A stretch of DNA of 64,000 bases, taken from the NCBI GenBank assembly GCA_024138025.1, contig JAMXBD010000012.1:2914001-2978000 (forward strand). Reading direction: 5' to 3'. The notes under the pieces are model-generated. The model made no database searches and was not told where the DNA came from. It saw only the letters and a list, made by a program, of their open reading frames with translations. Source of the stretch: Combretum micranthum (lineage: Eukaryota; Streptophyta; Magnoliopsida; Myrtales; Combretaceae). Both the position numbers and the translations under genes were made by a program. Shown in pieces: positions 1 to 13,351 of the stretch (position 1 is the stretch's first letter; each line of letters begins with the position of its first letter).

Positions 1-3000
1 GGTAAGACAAATAGAAGATTCTAAACAATTTAATTATTTGTACTTTAGGTAATGGATATTGATTTGGAATGGAACTACTTCCAAGTACGTGTATACCTTG
101 TTTGTTGCTTGTGCATGGTTGGTGCTAGTTAGAAACTTCAATGAACTAAATAATTATCTGGCTAAATAAGCATCCTTGTTGCTTGTGCATGGTTACTACT
201 AATAGTTACATCAAGGTGTTTTGACTTCGGGAAGATTGGGGAGGACCCAATATTCATGTTTTGGACTCTTGGATGGTAGGGAATACCCAACATCATATAT
301 ATATATATATATATATTATATTTACATGTGGAGAAATACAAAGTTATCCCTATATTGTTTGCTTGGCTTAAATCAAAGATAATAAAACATTGGTTGTTGC
401 ATTAGTATTAGGTCTGTAAGTAAATGTGTGTTTGTAAATCATGGGTGTCTATTTGCAGTATACCGTATTGGACTCCGACTCACTTTTTCTCTTTTTTAGT
501 TACAGGTAGTGATCATGTAAGACGTTATAACGTTAGTTACTATTGGTTAGTGGACTAAGAATACCACTAGCATTGAAATCCCTCCAAGTGATGCTCAGAG
601 AACATATGAAGATTAATAAAAAGGGAAACTTTAATCATATAAAGTTGTTCTAAAGAATATAACTTTTAGTGGAAATTGTAGTCTTTGTAGAGTTAGAATA
701 ATGGATGTTATTTTAATTCTTAAAAATCATTGGTAGATAGTTATGTTGTTGATTATTATTATAAGTGAAACCAAATAATATTCAGAGTCATTAACACATG
801 AGTGGATTTGGAGTATTTATGATGTTTATTGCAGCTATAGCAAGTTTTGAGTCTTTACGTGTACGTTTATGATATGGACACGTGATATGTTGTAATTGAT
901 CCTACATTTATGGCGTTACATGGCATTAACTATATTGACTTATAATTAGTTCATAATAATTAATTAAATAATAATATGCAAAAATAAATTCAAAAAGGTT
1001 GGAAAAAAATTAAATTAAATTCAACAACGATCTCCTTCTTCCCTGACCAAACCTTAAAAGCGTCGGATTTCCATCCATCTTTAGTGAAGAACTCGGACCA
1101 ATTGCAATTGTAAATGATTTCATGAATCATGCTCAAATGTACGTATTAAACATGATGTCGTGTGTTTACTTGATTTTTCAATAATATGTATACTTAGATA
1201 AACCTAGGAGAGAAGTTAATAAAAACTCAAATGGTTGGAGTTGGAGTAATTTTTGTTCAACCAATATAGATCCCTTTCAATAATTGAGCATTGACACCGG
1301 AATTTCCAAGTGGGAACTAATATCAAATAATGGAGGTATAATTGGTGGCTTATTTATCTCTCTTTTTAGTTTGTCAAACATTGATGGCATGCACCCTATA
1401 GTTGGTGGCTCTATTCAACTCATTGCCTGATGAAAAAGTATAGAAATTGATATGAATATCAATGTTTTAATCGAGAAAAAAGATTCATTAGCATTAATAT
1501 ACTGCGTATATTAGATGAATGGAATACAATATTGATTTTATTTTGATGAATGGTAAAAATAAATAAATAGATTTTTAGGAAATTACTTATATATTGGAAT
1601 TTTATTTATACTCATATATAATATACTCATCTCAATATATGATATCATATATTGAGAAAGGTTTCGGTGAATATTACACACAACGTATAATATATACATG
1701 GCATATAATTATCAATAATTTATTAACATGTGACTATATAATAATAGTTACTTTAGAAATTACTTACATACCTATCTATATGTTAATTATTATTGATAGC
1801 AAATACATAATATGCATTACCCCTTAAATATTTTTTCCCCGTATATCTGTTACACTAGGTGACAGCCAACTATGCGTCGAAGTATTGTCATCTTCCTTAA
1901 TAAGAAAAGTCATCCATTTAGATGGTGATGACTTATTATGACTCCCTCCCTCTTATGGCAATAAGAACAATATATAATGTAATAAGTTCGATGGTTTTGG
2001 TCTAGATACATTTCACAGAAGATGTGACGATTAAATTATTTCATATTTTAATGACAAGATTTTGTCCAGACGTCTGTTTTACTTATCACCTAAAACTCTT
2101 ATTTATTTATTAATATATATGTATTATCAATTGTTTAATTTTGTCAACTTTCGGGTTACCTGATTACAAAAGAAAACTATTTCCAGTTGAATTCAGAAAT
2201 GTGACTAGTTATTTGTAACATAGCTTGATATTCTGAATTAGAAAAAAATGCTTGGCGTAGCAATATAACTTACCGGTTTACCCAAGCCCCCACAAACACA
2301 CAAAAAATAATAATAAATAATAAATAAAAAATAAAATAATAAAATAAAAGGAAAGGAAAAAGATTTAAAAAAAAAAAAAACCACTAACACTCGAGTTTGC
2401 GTTTTGACAGATAAGATGGATTTTTACTTTGAATAATATATAACTCATTAAGGTTAACCATTTAATATAACATATCTACATAGCTACAAGTGCAAGCAAA
2501 TATGCTGACGACACTTCCTCTTTGAGTTCTATTGCATTAAATATTTTGCATAGAGTTTTGATCATAAAGTTTAAAGATTAAGAAAATAAATTTAGAATTA
2601 TGGTTCAAAGAACAAATTCTAGAATCGTGATTAAAAAATAAAAAAAAGGGTTAGTTTAAAAATTTAAGCACGAGATCAAAAGCAACAATAATATTTATTC
2701 CTGGAGGCTGGAGTTGCTTTTCTTGACCTTTTTATTGCCCAATATATTTGTTTTTCCCCCGAAACGTGTAAAACATTTTAGCAAAAATAAACTAATAATT
2801 GGTGAGGAAATTAGTTTATTCATCCTGATCCAGCAACGCAAACCAATAATGATTAACGACTGGTACATTTTATTCCCTAATGGCCTAATCTGCTTCAGTT
2901 TTAGACTAGAAGCTCTGCCCCGACAAGACCAACTATTCCTGCGTTCGGAATAAACATCGTTCCTGAAATTAAAAGAAGAACAAAATGAATCTAAGAAGTA

Positions 3001-3983
3001 ATTAATTTGATGAAATATTTATTATACCAAAACAATGCATGAAAAGCCTGAACGATAGATTAATATAGTTTTGGAAGCTATTATTTTCAGAAATTTCACG
3101 GGTTTTGAACTTGTACACTTATTGTACTCTATATTGGCGAAAGCAACGTTCTTATTTTCATTACAATTTCTTATTTTGTACCTTTTTGGCGCGTAAATTA
3201 CTTCAATTATATGTACAGGATTTCAACCTGTAGTAATTTTACATATATACATATATTGGATAGAGTAAATGAAAGGATAATAATTTTAGGCACTAAATTG
3301 TCCTAATGCTATGCTATTTTTTCATGATTTTTATCCCTATTCTTTTGGGGTTTCTACTTTTAGTGGCAGAGTGGTTCAAAGTATGGGATATTTATATTTG
3401 TTAGTGTACTGGTGGAGTCCTGTCTTTTAGTAATTAATTAGTAAAGTTGGTTACTAGTCTTACCATTAAGTTAAAATTAGAGATTATAAGAGGGATGGGA
3501 ATATGCTGTCTCCAAAAAGTTATCCTGTTTATGTCCCTTTCAATCAATATTTATCATGTGTTATAAAGTAATAATTATTACTTGTTTTATTTTAGGGATT
3601 TTATTACTTCATAATACATGACAAATGTTGATTGATAGGCATAGAATTGGGATAGCTTTTTGGAAACAACACACTTAATCTTGTACAATGGTATGGACAT
3701 AATGGTCCTAATTGATGGAGATACAAATTTCTCAAAAAAACTGCAACTGGCTTTTTTTTTTTTTTTTTTGGTGTAATCCTATTTATAAGCACGTTTGTTT
3801 CAATTATTACGCATATATGACAGTTATCCTTTAGTAAAGTACCCGTGTATTTTTTCCCCCCATGAATGTCTTCTCTATTCTGGTGAAAGTCTGCAACAAC
3901 AGTAGCGGTAATAGAGTAGATTGAGAGAGTGAGTTGAGTGAAAAATACGAGAGTTGAGCATGATACATTGGAGAGGAAATTCA
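1..3983. other. Unassigned AT-rich region, no gene seen
   Basis: I see no credible coding region on either strand. The longest open frames are low-complexity, Ile/Tyr/Phe-rich and have no family resemblance. A 19-bp sequence, TTGTTGCTTGTGCATGGTT, occurs twice in direct orientation (102-120 and 176-194), 74 bp apart, so a small local duplication is present. A TA microsatellite lies at 294-317 and A-rich simple sequence at 2305-2380. The last 300 bases could include the LTR or leader of the copia relic that follows, but I could not find its LTR ends or primer-binding site. Confidence 0.5.
294..317. repeat. (TA)n microsatellite
   Basis: About twelve uninterrupted TA dinucleotides. Similar TA tracts occur at 18371-18385, 20755-20780 and 29082-29100; none has an evident partner feature. 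Confidence 0.9.
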
Positions 3984-5640
3984 ATGGCTAGCAATAACAA
4001 TGCATTGAGTGTTGCACAACCTCTCATTCACATGTTTATGGAAGCAGGTTGTAAATTCCAAAGTATTTGTATGAAACCCTAATAAAATTACAAGATTTTT
4101 GAGACATTGTTGAACATAGGCATCGTGATCCTGATGGAGAAAGCAAGCTATGGAAGAATAAGAAGAAAGATTCCAAGGCATTGGCAATCCTTCAATAGGT
4201 TATTCATGACAGTGTTTTTTCAAGAATTATAACGACAAACGCATGGAAGGACAAATGGTTGATATTGCATAAGGAATTTCAAGGTGATTCAAAGCCATTG
4301 TGGTGAAATTACAATCACTTTGGCATGAATTTGAAACCTTGATAATGAAAAATGGAGAATTAACTGCTAATTTTTAGTTAGGAGTTAATTTTTTCTCTAG
4401 AGTAATGACAATAGCTAGTCAAATGTAGTCTCATAGAGAGAAAATTACCAACTAAATAATTATTGAAAAGGTACTATGAAGTTTGACTTTGAGCGATGTA
4501 GACTCTAAATGATATATGTTAATGATAACGAAGGGATATTATATATATGAATTTATTATATGAATAGAATATAACCATTTTGAGCTTTCCTACGACATAA
4601 GGCATGGAATGGAGCCACTATGAAGAAGTTTTAAGAGTTATGAAGGAAACTTCGAACTCATATTGCTTATAAGTCGAGAATGAAATTGAACTCCATGACA
4701 TCTAATCTCTTGTTGTTTCTCAATAGCTTTGTGGCAACACAATCAACTAATAACTAACTAGTTGTAGGTTTGAATCTTACTTGGGGAGATTTTATTTATT
4801 TCGCTAAAATTTGATTATTTAGTAGCAGCCACCGAAGGATGTGTTAATCTTTTTGTATTCAAGGAGTTAATAGGGTCACTTCATGAACATGAGTCAAGAA
4901 TTAATAAACAATTTAAAAGGAATGAAAAAAAAAAAAAAAAACATTTCAAATGAAAGAGATAACCACTAAAACTAAAGGAAATAAGTGAATGTTTGACAAA
5001 TAGAGGCCATGGAAAAGGAGGACTCCGTGGTTGAAGCCATGGAAGAGGAAGATCCAAAGGTTGGTTTGATAGGCCATAAAGACCGTCCAGTGAATAAATC
5101 AACTATCAATGTAGTGTAAGCTTTTCATGGCCTATTTTGCAACAAAGATTAAAGAGAAGCGTAAGCTCTTAATGGCCTTTTTTGATACTGACAAAGAGTT
5201 AAATGAATGCCTAGATTGTAGATAGTGGGTACTTTAGTCATATGACTGACAAGAGATTTATGTCTAAGAAGCTTGATGCGACACAAAAGATGACAGTTAA
5301 GCTTAGCGATGACCAGGGCAAAAAAAATATGTATATAATAATAATAAATAAATAAATAAATAAGGCTTGGTGATGACAAAGAAATGCAATTTGAAGGAAA
5401 AAAATACGATGATTGCTCCAACAGATCACGGTAAAATAAAATATCTACAAAATTTTAGTTTGTTCCCAATTTATTAAGTGTTCGGCAACTAATAGTTAAC
5501 GATTACTCAATATTGTTTGATAATGAAGCATGTATAATTAAAATAAAAATAGGATTAGTGATGGTTAATGTGCACATGACTCAGAATAACATTATTTTAT
5601 TAATTTATCTTAGCTTGGAGAGCTACAAAATGTCTTGGGA
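3984..5640 (+). pseudogene. Ty1/copia retrotransposon relic: gag, protease and start of pre-integrase
   Basis: This is a decayed copia polyprotein read through several frameshifts and stops. The ATG at 3984 starts MASNNNALSVAQPLI, a typical plant copia gag N-terminus. Around 4150-4500 pieces such as KDSKALAILQ, KEFQGDSK, SRVMTIASQM and IIEKVL follow in the order of the UBN2 gag domain, and ELIGSLHEHESRIN follows near 4864. A Gly/Arg-rich stretch (RGHGKGGLRG) lies near 5001-5030. The aspartic protease core is DSGYFSHMTD at 5221-5250, where the family has DSGCSNHMTG. VPNLLSVRQL at 5462 and the following YSILFDNEACIIK-like text match the segment before integrase. Integrase, reverse transcriptase and RNase H are absent. 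Stops inside gag (for example just after MKP near 4080) show it cannot be translated. In the live family this polyprotein forms the capsid and processes itself in cytoplasmic particles. Confidence 0.85.
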
Positions 5641-5929
5641 AATACATGCGGATTTATGTGAGCTTATGAATGCTATGATTTAGGTTTCTCGGTTTTAGCA
5701 AGAATTATTAAACTCGGATTCTGACCTTGCTCTGTGACGCGCAATTCTCTGATCATTAGGATGTTTGCTCAAGGTGATTAAAATATCTTGAATTTTATTA
5801 GATTAATTAAGAAAGTATGAATTAAATAGTATAAAAATATGAAAAAATTTGACCTAATTTAGAATTTAAACTAAAAATGTGAGTTAGATAATTTAACTAA
5901 GTAGATTAAGTAAATTATATGTAAAGACC
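5641..5929. other. Spacer between copia relic and LTR B1
   Basis: No coding or repeat signal that I can name. It may hold further eroded copia sequence. It ends in TTATA (5925-5929), which is one copy of the target duplication of the next element. Confidence 0.4.
5925..5929. repeat. Target-site duplication, left, of LTR B1
   Basis: TTATA immediately precedes the TG terminus of B1 and is matched by TTATA at 9806-9810 immediately after the CA terminus. Confidence 0.75.
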
Positions 5930-6355
5930 CGACATACTCAATTCTCAAATTAAGCACACCAAGTCCCCAACCACGTATAACTCTTACGAATTATACGTAA
6001 GGTTCTCTTAAAAGAAGATGTTTATGTTGAACATTGCTAAACCAATTTTAGAATTTATGAAATCGTTTAGTTAGATTTCTAAATAACTGGATTCGGCAGC
6101 GGAAAATCAAATTTTATAAAACAACTTATAAACTTCCACTCCCTATAGAGCAAACCAGTTTTCTAAGAAACTAACTTTATAAAAACACTTGATGATCTAC
6201 TCTTAGGGGTAGATAACCATTTACAATCACTTGGGCATTAACAAGCCCTTATAAGAAAATACAATTTATAAATATATCCAGTCCTTTTATAAAACAAAAC
6301 AAAACAAAACAAAAGAAAAAACAAAATACAAGTAATATCTCGATCCTATCACACT

Positions 6356-6421
6356 TCACTCATTCTCCCATATCTTTAGAGTCACCCAAAATCCGAGATA
6401 AACATCATCACCATCACCATC
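6356..6421 (-). pseudogene. Decayed acidic-peptide segment of LTR B1
   Basis: On the minus strand an Asp-rich reading frame DGDGDDVY is followed by GFWVTLKIWENE and a stop. It sits in the same LTR position as the intact acidic peptides of B2 (20539-20616) and B3 (31808-31885) and keeps DDVY, Thr and Lys positions, but it is four codons shorter and the rest has drifted. Upstream on the same strand is a long run of GAT/GTT-type trinucleotides (about 6422-6540). Confidence 0.45.
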
Positions 6422-8582
6422 CTCATCAACAACAATAATAAGAACAACAACATCAACAACCTCCACATCATCATCAAGTCATCATCTCATCATTTATCAT
6501 CAACAACAACAATAGCTATAAAAAGAATAACAACAACAATAATGAGCAGGAGCTTAGTACACAGTAACACAATCACACACGGAGTAGCACGCGAGCTTAA
6601 CTAAATGCAATGCATCAATCCACAAGTTATTATCTTTTCATTAAAATAAACAAATCAACAATGGAGCACTCACACTCCGGAACAAGCCAATGAGAATCTG
6701 GTAATCCTGAGTACCAGCAGCTGCTCAGGGGGTTGATATAGATAGACCGAATATCTATATCTCCTATATCTAATCGATAAAGAAAATAGCTTCATTTAGG
6801 GTTCAAAAGTTGTTACCCGACTCTACTTAAACTCAGTCCATAACATGAGCCTAGTTCACAAGTTCCCATAAACTTTGAACTAAACCATGGTATTTCCCCC
6901 TAAGTTTAAGTAAACGTTACTCAAATACTATTCTCCCTATTGGCTATCTACTTAACCAAAAAGAATAGCTATTGCATCATAGCGTACCATTGCATCATGG
7001 TAAAGTCATTGCATCATGACTTGGTTAAGCGCCTAACTAAATGTCATTACATCATGACAAGGTTGTCGCTTCCCGGTTCCTGATTCAACGACGTAAAGCA
7101 TAACCAACACTCATCAATTATTAAGCTGAGTTTAAGTTCTTAATCTATTTTAGATGCCTATCGTAACATCCAACATGCAAGTTACTGCGTACCTCATATA
7201 CGAAATCCAAACAGAGTCTCAGAAGGTAGAGTAGAAGCTATCTCAGAAGATATATCTCATATCTACCACTGGTTCAAGAAACAACTCTTATAAGAACCTA
7301 AACCAACATTCACTTTAACAAACTCATACAAGAACTTATATCAATTATTCACTAATCTCTAACTCATTTTATTAAATCCTATTTGATCAGATACTAATGT
7401 GGAACCCACTATGGCTGCAAATATCGCTTCGCTAAAATATGGACAGTTCTCTTTTGTCTGTCAAAGTGTTTCTTTTCACTTTATTTATGGTCTTTTATCA
7501 ACAAAAGCTTAATCAAGGCATTCATTCACAAAAACATCTATTTCTTAAGCAAACACACCTTTGAAACAACATATTCCTCATATTAATCAAAGATCATCCT
7601 AATTCATTCATCTAAGCTAATTATTAGCAATTAACCCATTTCAGCTTAACCTTAGCCAAATTATTTAGAGTTAGTCATTTAATCTAAAACTAGTTCAAGT
7701 TGATTAACTTAAGTAATCTAATTCCTTTTAGCTAATTCAAGCTCATTTAGTCAAGTCGAACTTAGATTCATTACTAATTCATTATACATGTAGGATCTAT
7801 GTCAACTTGAACTCACCTTAACTTAAACTTAGCTAAATTAATTAACCTTAATCATTTAGTTCAAAAACTAAGTCAAAGATGGTTAAACTAACTCAATCTA
7901 ATTCATTTTAACTCATTCAAGTCTATTTAATCAAGTTGAACTTAAGTTTGTTGACTAAGTTCATTTAAGTTCAATAGTTAATCATAAGAACAAATAATAA
8001 ACAAGGTAAAACAATTGAAGAAAAACACCACTTAAAACATACTAAATCATAAACTTAGCATGAAGGAAATTCAAATAAAATTCATATAGATACATAACTC
8101 ATCATTTATAAACTTACCAAGATCATTTAGTTTCACTAAGTCATCACAACATCATAAATTAAGCAATGGAAATCATATATACAATATAACTACTTTTAGT
8201 TTAATACTCATGAAAATTCAATTATTTGATGAATCTACAAATATACTTAAATTATGCTTCATTAAATCCCTCAATCATCATTACAGATCAAATATTATTA
8301 ATCTATTTCATTTTAGGTCAAAAAGATCCATTTGTCAAAGTAAACGCATATAAAACAATTTATAATAAGTTTTAAACTTAGCTTAAAAAATATATCAGTT
8401 GGAAAGAATTAAAATTTAAGCACTTATACTTTTATAATTTTCAAAAACTCAAAACATATAAGTTGTAGATACCTTTCTTATCTTTCCAACGCAACTTGAA
8501 TCACATCAATCGGAGATTGGATGAAAAAGTTATGGCTAATATACGAAGAGGCTGCAAAACTAGAAAAGTTCACAAAACCAAC

Positions 8583-8755
8583 ACCGGTGTTCAACGCTAG
8601 CGGCGTAAAGTTTAAATCTGCCAGCGTTAGAGGTCAAGCAATCTGGTCATCGTTTGACTCCTCAACACCACCAAATTTTGCACGTACGCCGGCAACAAAG
8701 AATTCAACACCGGCAGCGTTGAATGCCGCCGTACATGCAATACGCTGCTGTCAAA
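8583..8755. repeat. CCGGCG-type GC-rich tract in LTR B1
   Basis: Short words such as ACACCGG, CGCCGGC, GCGGCG and CCGGCAGCG recur here inside very AT-rich DNA. The same kind of tract, longer and better preserved, lies in the inverted copy B2 at 19286-19765, so it is an ancestral part of the LTR and not chance composition. An open frame crosses it on the plus strand (8521-8907), but its translation shows no family resemblance. Confidence 0.6.
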
Positions 8756-9213
8756 TTTTCCCTTGTTTTCATTTTGCGAAAAACATTTGTTCAAAATGTT
8801 TCAAACTCCTCCAAATTCATTTCAAGCTTCTTAAAACTTGTTATTTGATCTCAATACAATCTAATCAACACAAACTCCCACTTCAATCCATCAAAACATC
8901 ACTATAATAATCATAAACAACTTCAAACCCCAATTTCACTATTCATCTTCTTCCTCAATAAACCAACCCCATCAACCATAAACTTTACAAATACAAACTT
9001 AAATAACACTTCTCAACTCATGTATAACATTAATACAACATTTAAGTCCTAATTCATAAAGAAAATAACAATTTACAAAGTATACTTAGCTTTAGAGAAG
9101 AAAAGGAGTTCAAGCTTCATCCTCTAGCTCGGTTTTCTCTATCTAGTTCATCTCCTAATCTTGATTCATCCTCTAGTTGGCTTTGATCTTGAGATTCAAG
9201 TCTTGAATTTGGA

Positions 9214-9283
9214 GAGGGAAGAAGAAGAAGAGAAGAAGAAGAAGAAGAAGAAGAAGAAGAAAGAAAGAAAGAAAGAAAGAAAA
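9214..9283. repeat. GA-rich microsatellite, (GAA)n then (GAAA)n
   Basis: About fourteen GAA units pass into about five GAAA units. In the minus-strand sense of LTR B1 this is a TTC/CTT tract, matching the CT-rich tract at 18771-18805 in B2, so it is probably the expanded leader region of the LTR transcript. Confidence 0.85.
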
Positions 9284-9805
9284 GAGAAAAACGAAAAATG
9301 AAAAAGAAAGAAAGAAGAGGCAGAGGATAGAAAGGGTAGGGAAAAGAAAAGGATAGGGATTAAAATTAATATAAAGGATTATAGGAATAGGTTTAGAACT
9401 ATCAGATCAAATATCTATAGTTTCAAGAGTATTTAAAAGCTTATTTCGGAACCAATATGTTAGAAATTAAGAACTTGCAATAAGAACTTAATTTGAGAAT
9501 TTATTTTAGATAAAGGATATTTAATTTGAGTTCGGGTTTAAGAACTGATATTTTAAGATTAGCAAATGAACTCAAATTTTACTGAAATTTAGGAATTAGT
9601 GTTTAGGCTAAGAATCAAGGATTTAGGAATTCTCTAAACACTTTGATGACATGTTTAGGGAATTTGAAACTCAAATCTCAAACCAACTTAATTATTAGCT
9701 AATTAAATTATATCAACTTGTCTATTTAAATCCTATAATTCATTTTAGTCATTTAAATCTATCTAAAACCAATTTATATTTTAGGTGAAGAGTTGGGGTA
9801 TTTCA

Positions 9806-9810
9806 TTATA
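9806..9810. repeat. Target-site duplication, right, of LTR B1
   Basis: TTATA directly after the terminal CA; partner of 5925-5929. An AT-only 5-mer is weak evidence alone, but it falls exactly at TG/CA termini. Confidence 0.75.
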
Positions 9811-12800
9811 TAGTATGATTAAATGATTTAGAAAATAAGAGCTCGTAATTAATATCAAATGAAAATAGAGATTAAACTACATCAATTTCCTATTTCATCA
9901 TACAAAATAAATTTAACCAAACCCAAATACTGTTTTGGCCATGCACCTAAATTACAATTCCTCAAATTTCCCAATTTTCTCAGTTTAGATAATTTTCTAT
10001 AAATTCAATACATAAATTTCTTAACACTCTAAATTTTAATTAAATGCATATCGAACTACCTAGTTAGCTAAATTTATTTCACCATCTTCAAATTTGCTCA
10101 ATTAAATTTTCTAAATTAATCTATCTGTTTTCTAAACCCATTTAACCTCTAATTATATCTTAAGATCCTAACCAAATTGCCTACCACCACTAACTATGTT
10201 AGTTTTTAACCCACCTAAAAATCTTTCAGAACCCAACATATCACTATTATTATCCATCTAACTTTTTAATAGAATTTTTCCCTTGTATTTATCCATTTTA
10301 ACCTTCTAAAAAGCTTTAGAATGTTCCGTAGAAGAGTTACCTATTGTACTATCATCTACCCCTTTTTTTTTTGCAGAAACCTTAAAAGAAACCTTAGGTA
10401 GAATCCCACTTTAGCCTCCAAAACTAGTAGAAAATCAACTTCACTTTTTCTCTCAAGACAAACCCTAAAACAATACAAACTCATTTCCTCTATAAAAAAA
10501 AAGCCTTAATGGGTATTAAGTCTTCTATATTTTATATCTTCTTTAAATCACCTAAAACCCTTATTAATCTCTATTTTTCTTTTTGAAATGAGGTATATAT
10601 CAAGAAGGATTTTGAATTAAAGGCAAAAGGAACTTCATTAAATTCATAAGAATAGAGTAGTGAATGGTCTAATCTTTCATTTCTACTACAAGCAAATATT
10701 TTAATTAATTTATGTAATAATGAAATGCATTAGAAAATAATAGGGTACGATACTAAAAATACATAAAACAAAATATGTGACTTAGGTAAAATATCATGTA
10801 TTGTTTAGCTTAAATGAAAATATGTTGATTTTGCTATTATTCTTGTATGATTTAATAAATGTGTAATGATATCATATATATATTCTATTTTAATATGTTT
10901 TATGTGACTTTTCAAATAATTTTTTATGAAGAAATTGAATAAATGTGCTATTATTTATGCTAGATAGAAATTAATAACCTATGAACATGAACTTTTGATA
11001 GTAGTATATGTATTAAACAAATTTATTTTTGGGTAAAATTCATGGAAATGACATTTTACTATTTTAGGATGTAGATTGGACAGTTTAATGATTTTTCAAC
11101 TTCATTTAATATTTTTATAGGCCTAATAGAAGCTATTTGAGAAAAATAGATAAATATCAAATTGATTTATTTTTGTGTGAATTTTTTATGTATGATATAC
11201 TAATATATCTAGTAGTAAACTAAAATTTTTTATAATTTTTAAGGTCATTTACTATCTAATAAAAATCAATTTAAGTTCTTACGAGAATATATAATAATTT
11301 GAACTTTTAAATTTAAAGAAAATATCAAATAAATTTATTTTTTTTACCAAAATTTATAGGAATAATATTTTAATGTGTCTATATCAAACTAACATTTTTG
11401 TGATTTTTGAAAATATTTTACTATTTTTCAAAATTAATTTTGTTTCATCTGACAATACATAGTAATCTAAGTTGTTAAATTTGAATAAAATATCAAACGA
11501 AATTATTTTTGAATGAAATTTTGGGAAATAATATTTTCATATTTCTATCATCAAAATGGAAATTTTTGTAATTTTTAAAATTCGTTTACTTTTTAAAAAA
11601 ATAAGTTAAATTCATCTATCAAATTTCCTACCTTGTTTTAAAATAAAAAAATTGCATGTTTCAACTTAAATAACTAATTTATTTTCTAAACCATTGATTG
11701 TTTATAATTAGCTATAATTAGTTAACTTAGGCATTTTCTTAATTATTAAGTCTTTTGTAAAATTAAAATTGGATAGAAATAAGTTATAGGGTAAAATAGG
11801 CTAGTTTAGGAATAATAGTACTTTTATTCATAAAATTAAATAAATAGACATATTATTGGCCTAAATCAAATAAAATAATTTATTGTGGGCCTTGACATGT
11901 TAAATGGACTTGGTTAATAATTTAGGCTCGATTAAATTACATGAACTCAAATCGACTATATGTCAAATCGGATTAAATTAGACATTAAGCCATATAAAGG
12001 GGCTTAGATTGACTATTTAGCAAATAAATGTGCTTTTATAAATTTTGGGCTTAAAGAACTATAAATAGAATTAGTAATTATTTTATGTTTAAATGGGCTA
12101 AAATAATTCAAATGGGCCAAATTATTAGAAATATGGCCAAGATAGTAAGAATAGGTCCAACTTGACCTATGTAAACCCTCGAAAAAATTTCATTTTCTTA
12201 GAATCGATAAGTAGATAAAATAAATGCTTGCATTAAAATGAATCAATTCACTAATATGATTTATTAGTTAGCAAATAATAGCTTAAGATAAATTATGTAG
12301 CATAAATTAAATCCGATAAGATTTGTTACCGAACGTAAAATCTAAATATATTATGAAAATTTAATTTAATCTTTTCTAAATGATGATAACAAATAATTTT
12401 GGATATATTGACCAAAAACTTTACCGATAATTAATCGCGTATTCTAACAATTGGCGTATATGCACTGTGATCGCTCAACTAAGACTTGATTCCCAATTGG
12501 CTCCCTCTTTACCGTGAGCTCTTAATAGATAAAGTCAAGAATCCTCAAATTGTCAAAAAGTGACTAAACCACTTCAACACTCCAAACATTTAATACTCCC
12601 ATGACTCTTGAACCTACAAAGATCCTCTATTCCAATTGTCTCCCCTATAGACGCATAAGGAAATGGAGGCAACTATTAGAGTTAGTGAACTTCATTTAAT
12701 ATCAACCCTAGTAAATCCCATTCAATAATCTTAAGCCAACTTCCTTCTTATTCTCTTGTCTAATATAATAAAAGCTACCAACTCAACCCTCTTCTCCTCT

Positions 12801-13346
12801 CTTTTATTATCGTAAAGGAATCCAATCCCATACCAAATACACCCACACATATACATCCAACATTTCCTTTTATTTCTTGTGAAAAACAACCCCCAACCAA
12901 GAAACATCAATGAATTAATACACACATCTAGCCATGGCCTTTTTCTCCTTTTCCCATACCCACGCAACACTCCCAATAGGCATTAAAATGTCACCCATAA
13001 AAACACAACACCACCCCCATCACGCCTCCATTTTTCCCCTCATTTCCCTGATCCATTCAAAGACAGCAAACACACCCCAACACATGTCAACTTCATCTCC
13101 TCGCATCATTTTTGCATGTCCCATATCCTAGACAAACATACACAAGTCCTCATCCAAAACATGCTAACCATATTGTCTCTCCAAGTTGCCAAACAAAGAT
13201 TCATGACGCAAACTTGAACAAGGGAAACAAACACCTCTCATCCTATAAAACAAGGTAAGGGATATCCACTCTTTAAAATTCATTCATGAAGATTTCTTTT
13301 TCAAAACTTAATGAACTACATTACTTTCTTTCTTCTTCCTAAGTGC
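9811..13346. other. Unassigned AT-rich region with a short satellite
   Basis: No gene recognised. Apart from the 168-bp tandem array at about 10985-11630, I see scattered GGGCTTA / ATGGGCC words at 11885-12160 that may belong to another eroded LTR, and a pyrimidine-rich segment at 12930-13130 whose open frames on both strands are short and look random. Confidence 0.4.
10985..11630. repeat. Tandem array of about four 168-bp units
   Basis: The anchor word AATATCAA recurs at 11153, 11321 and 11489, exactly 168 bp apart. An earlier, more diverged unit starts near 11010. Each unit carries, in order, an AAATTTATTTTT-like block, an AATAATATTTT-like block, an ATTTTTGT-ATTTTT block and a TTTACT block. 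The period is in the range common for plant satellites. Units are clearly diverged, so the array is old or unconstrained. Confidence 0.75.
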
Positions 13347-13351
13347 GAATC
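13347..13351. repeat. Target-site duplication, left, of LTR A1
   Basis: GAATC directly before TGTCAC; matched by GAATC at 17912-17916. Confidence 0.85.

Larger units (their letters stand above)
5930..9805 (-). mobile_element. Large solo-type LTR, family B copy 1 (B1)
   Basis: On the + strand the element starts TGTAAAGACCC and ends GGGGTATTTCA. It is flanked by the same 5 bp, TTATA, at 5925-5929 and 9806-9810, the signature of integrase-mediated insertion. No internal coding region is present, so it behaves as a 3.88-kb solo LTR. I read the sense strand as minus: it starts TGAAATACCCC, reaches a CT-rich leader (the GA-rich tract at 9214-9320 on plus) and ends GGGTCTTTACA. Two unequal tandem units of about 177 bp lie at 7645-7980. 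A block like ATCTTTCCAACGCAACTTGA near 8481, followed by a 'GAAAAAGTTATGG' motif, resembles conserved text in large plant Ty3/gypsy LTRs (Tekay/Del-like). That clade assignment is inference. Related copies lie at 18350-21027 (inverted) and 31451-34790. Confidence 0.8.

Noticed and set aside
3604..3984. 126-residue minus-strand frame with a poly-Lys run
   Set aside because: It is produced by a T-rich tract (3752-3769) just before the copia gag start on the other strand; no homology.
4750..4800. Possible tRNA B-box (GGTTTGAATCTTAC)
   Set aside because: No matching A-box or cloverleaf at the right distance; the text belongs to the decayed copia gag region.
8521..8907. 128-residue open frame, plus strand
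   Set aside because: It lies inside LTR B1 across the CCGGCG tract, has no family resemblance and has no equivalent in B2 or B3.
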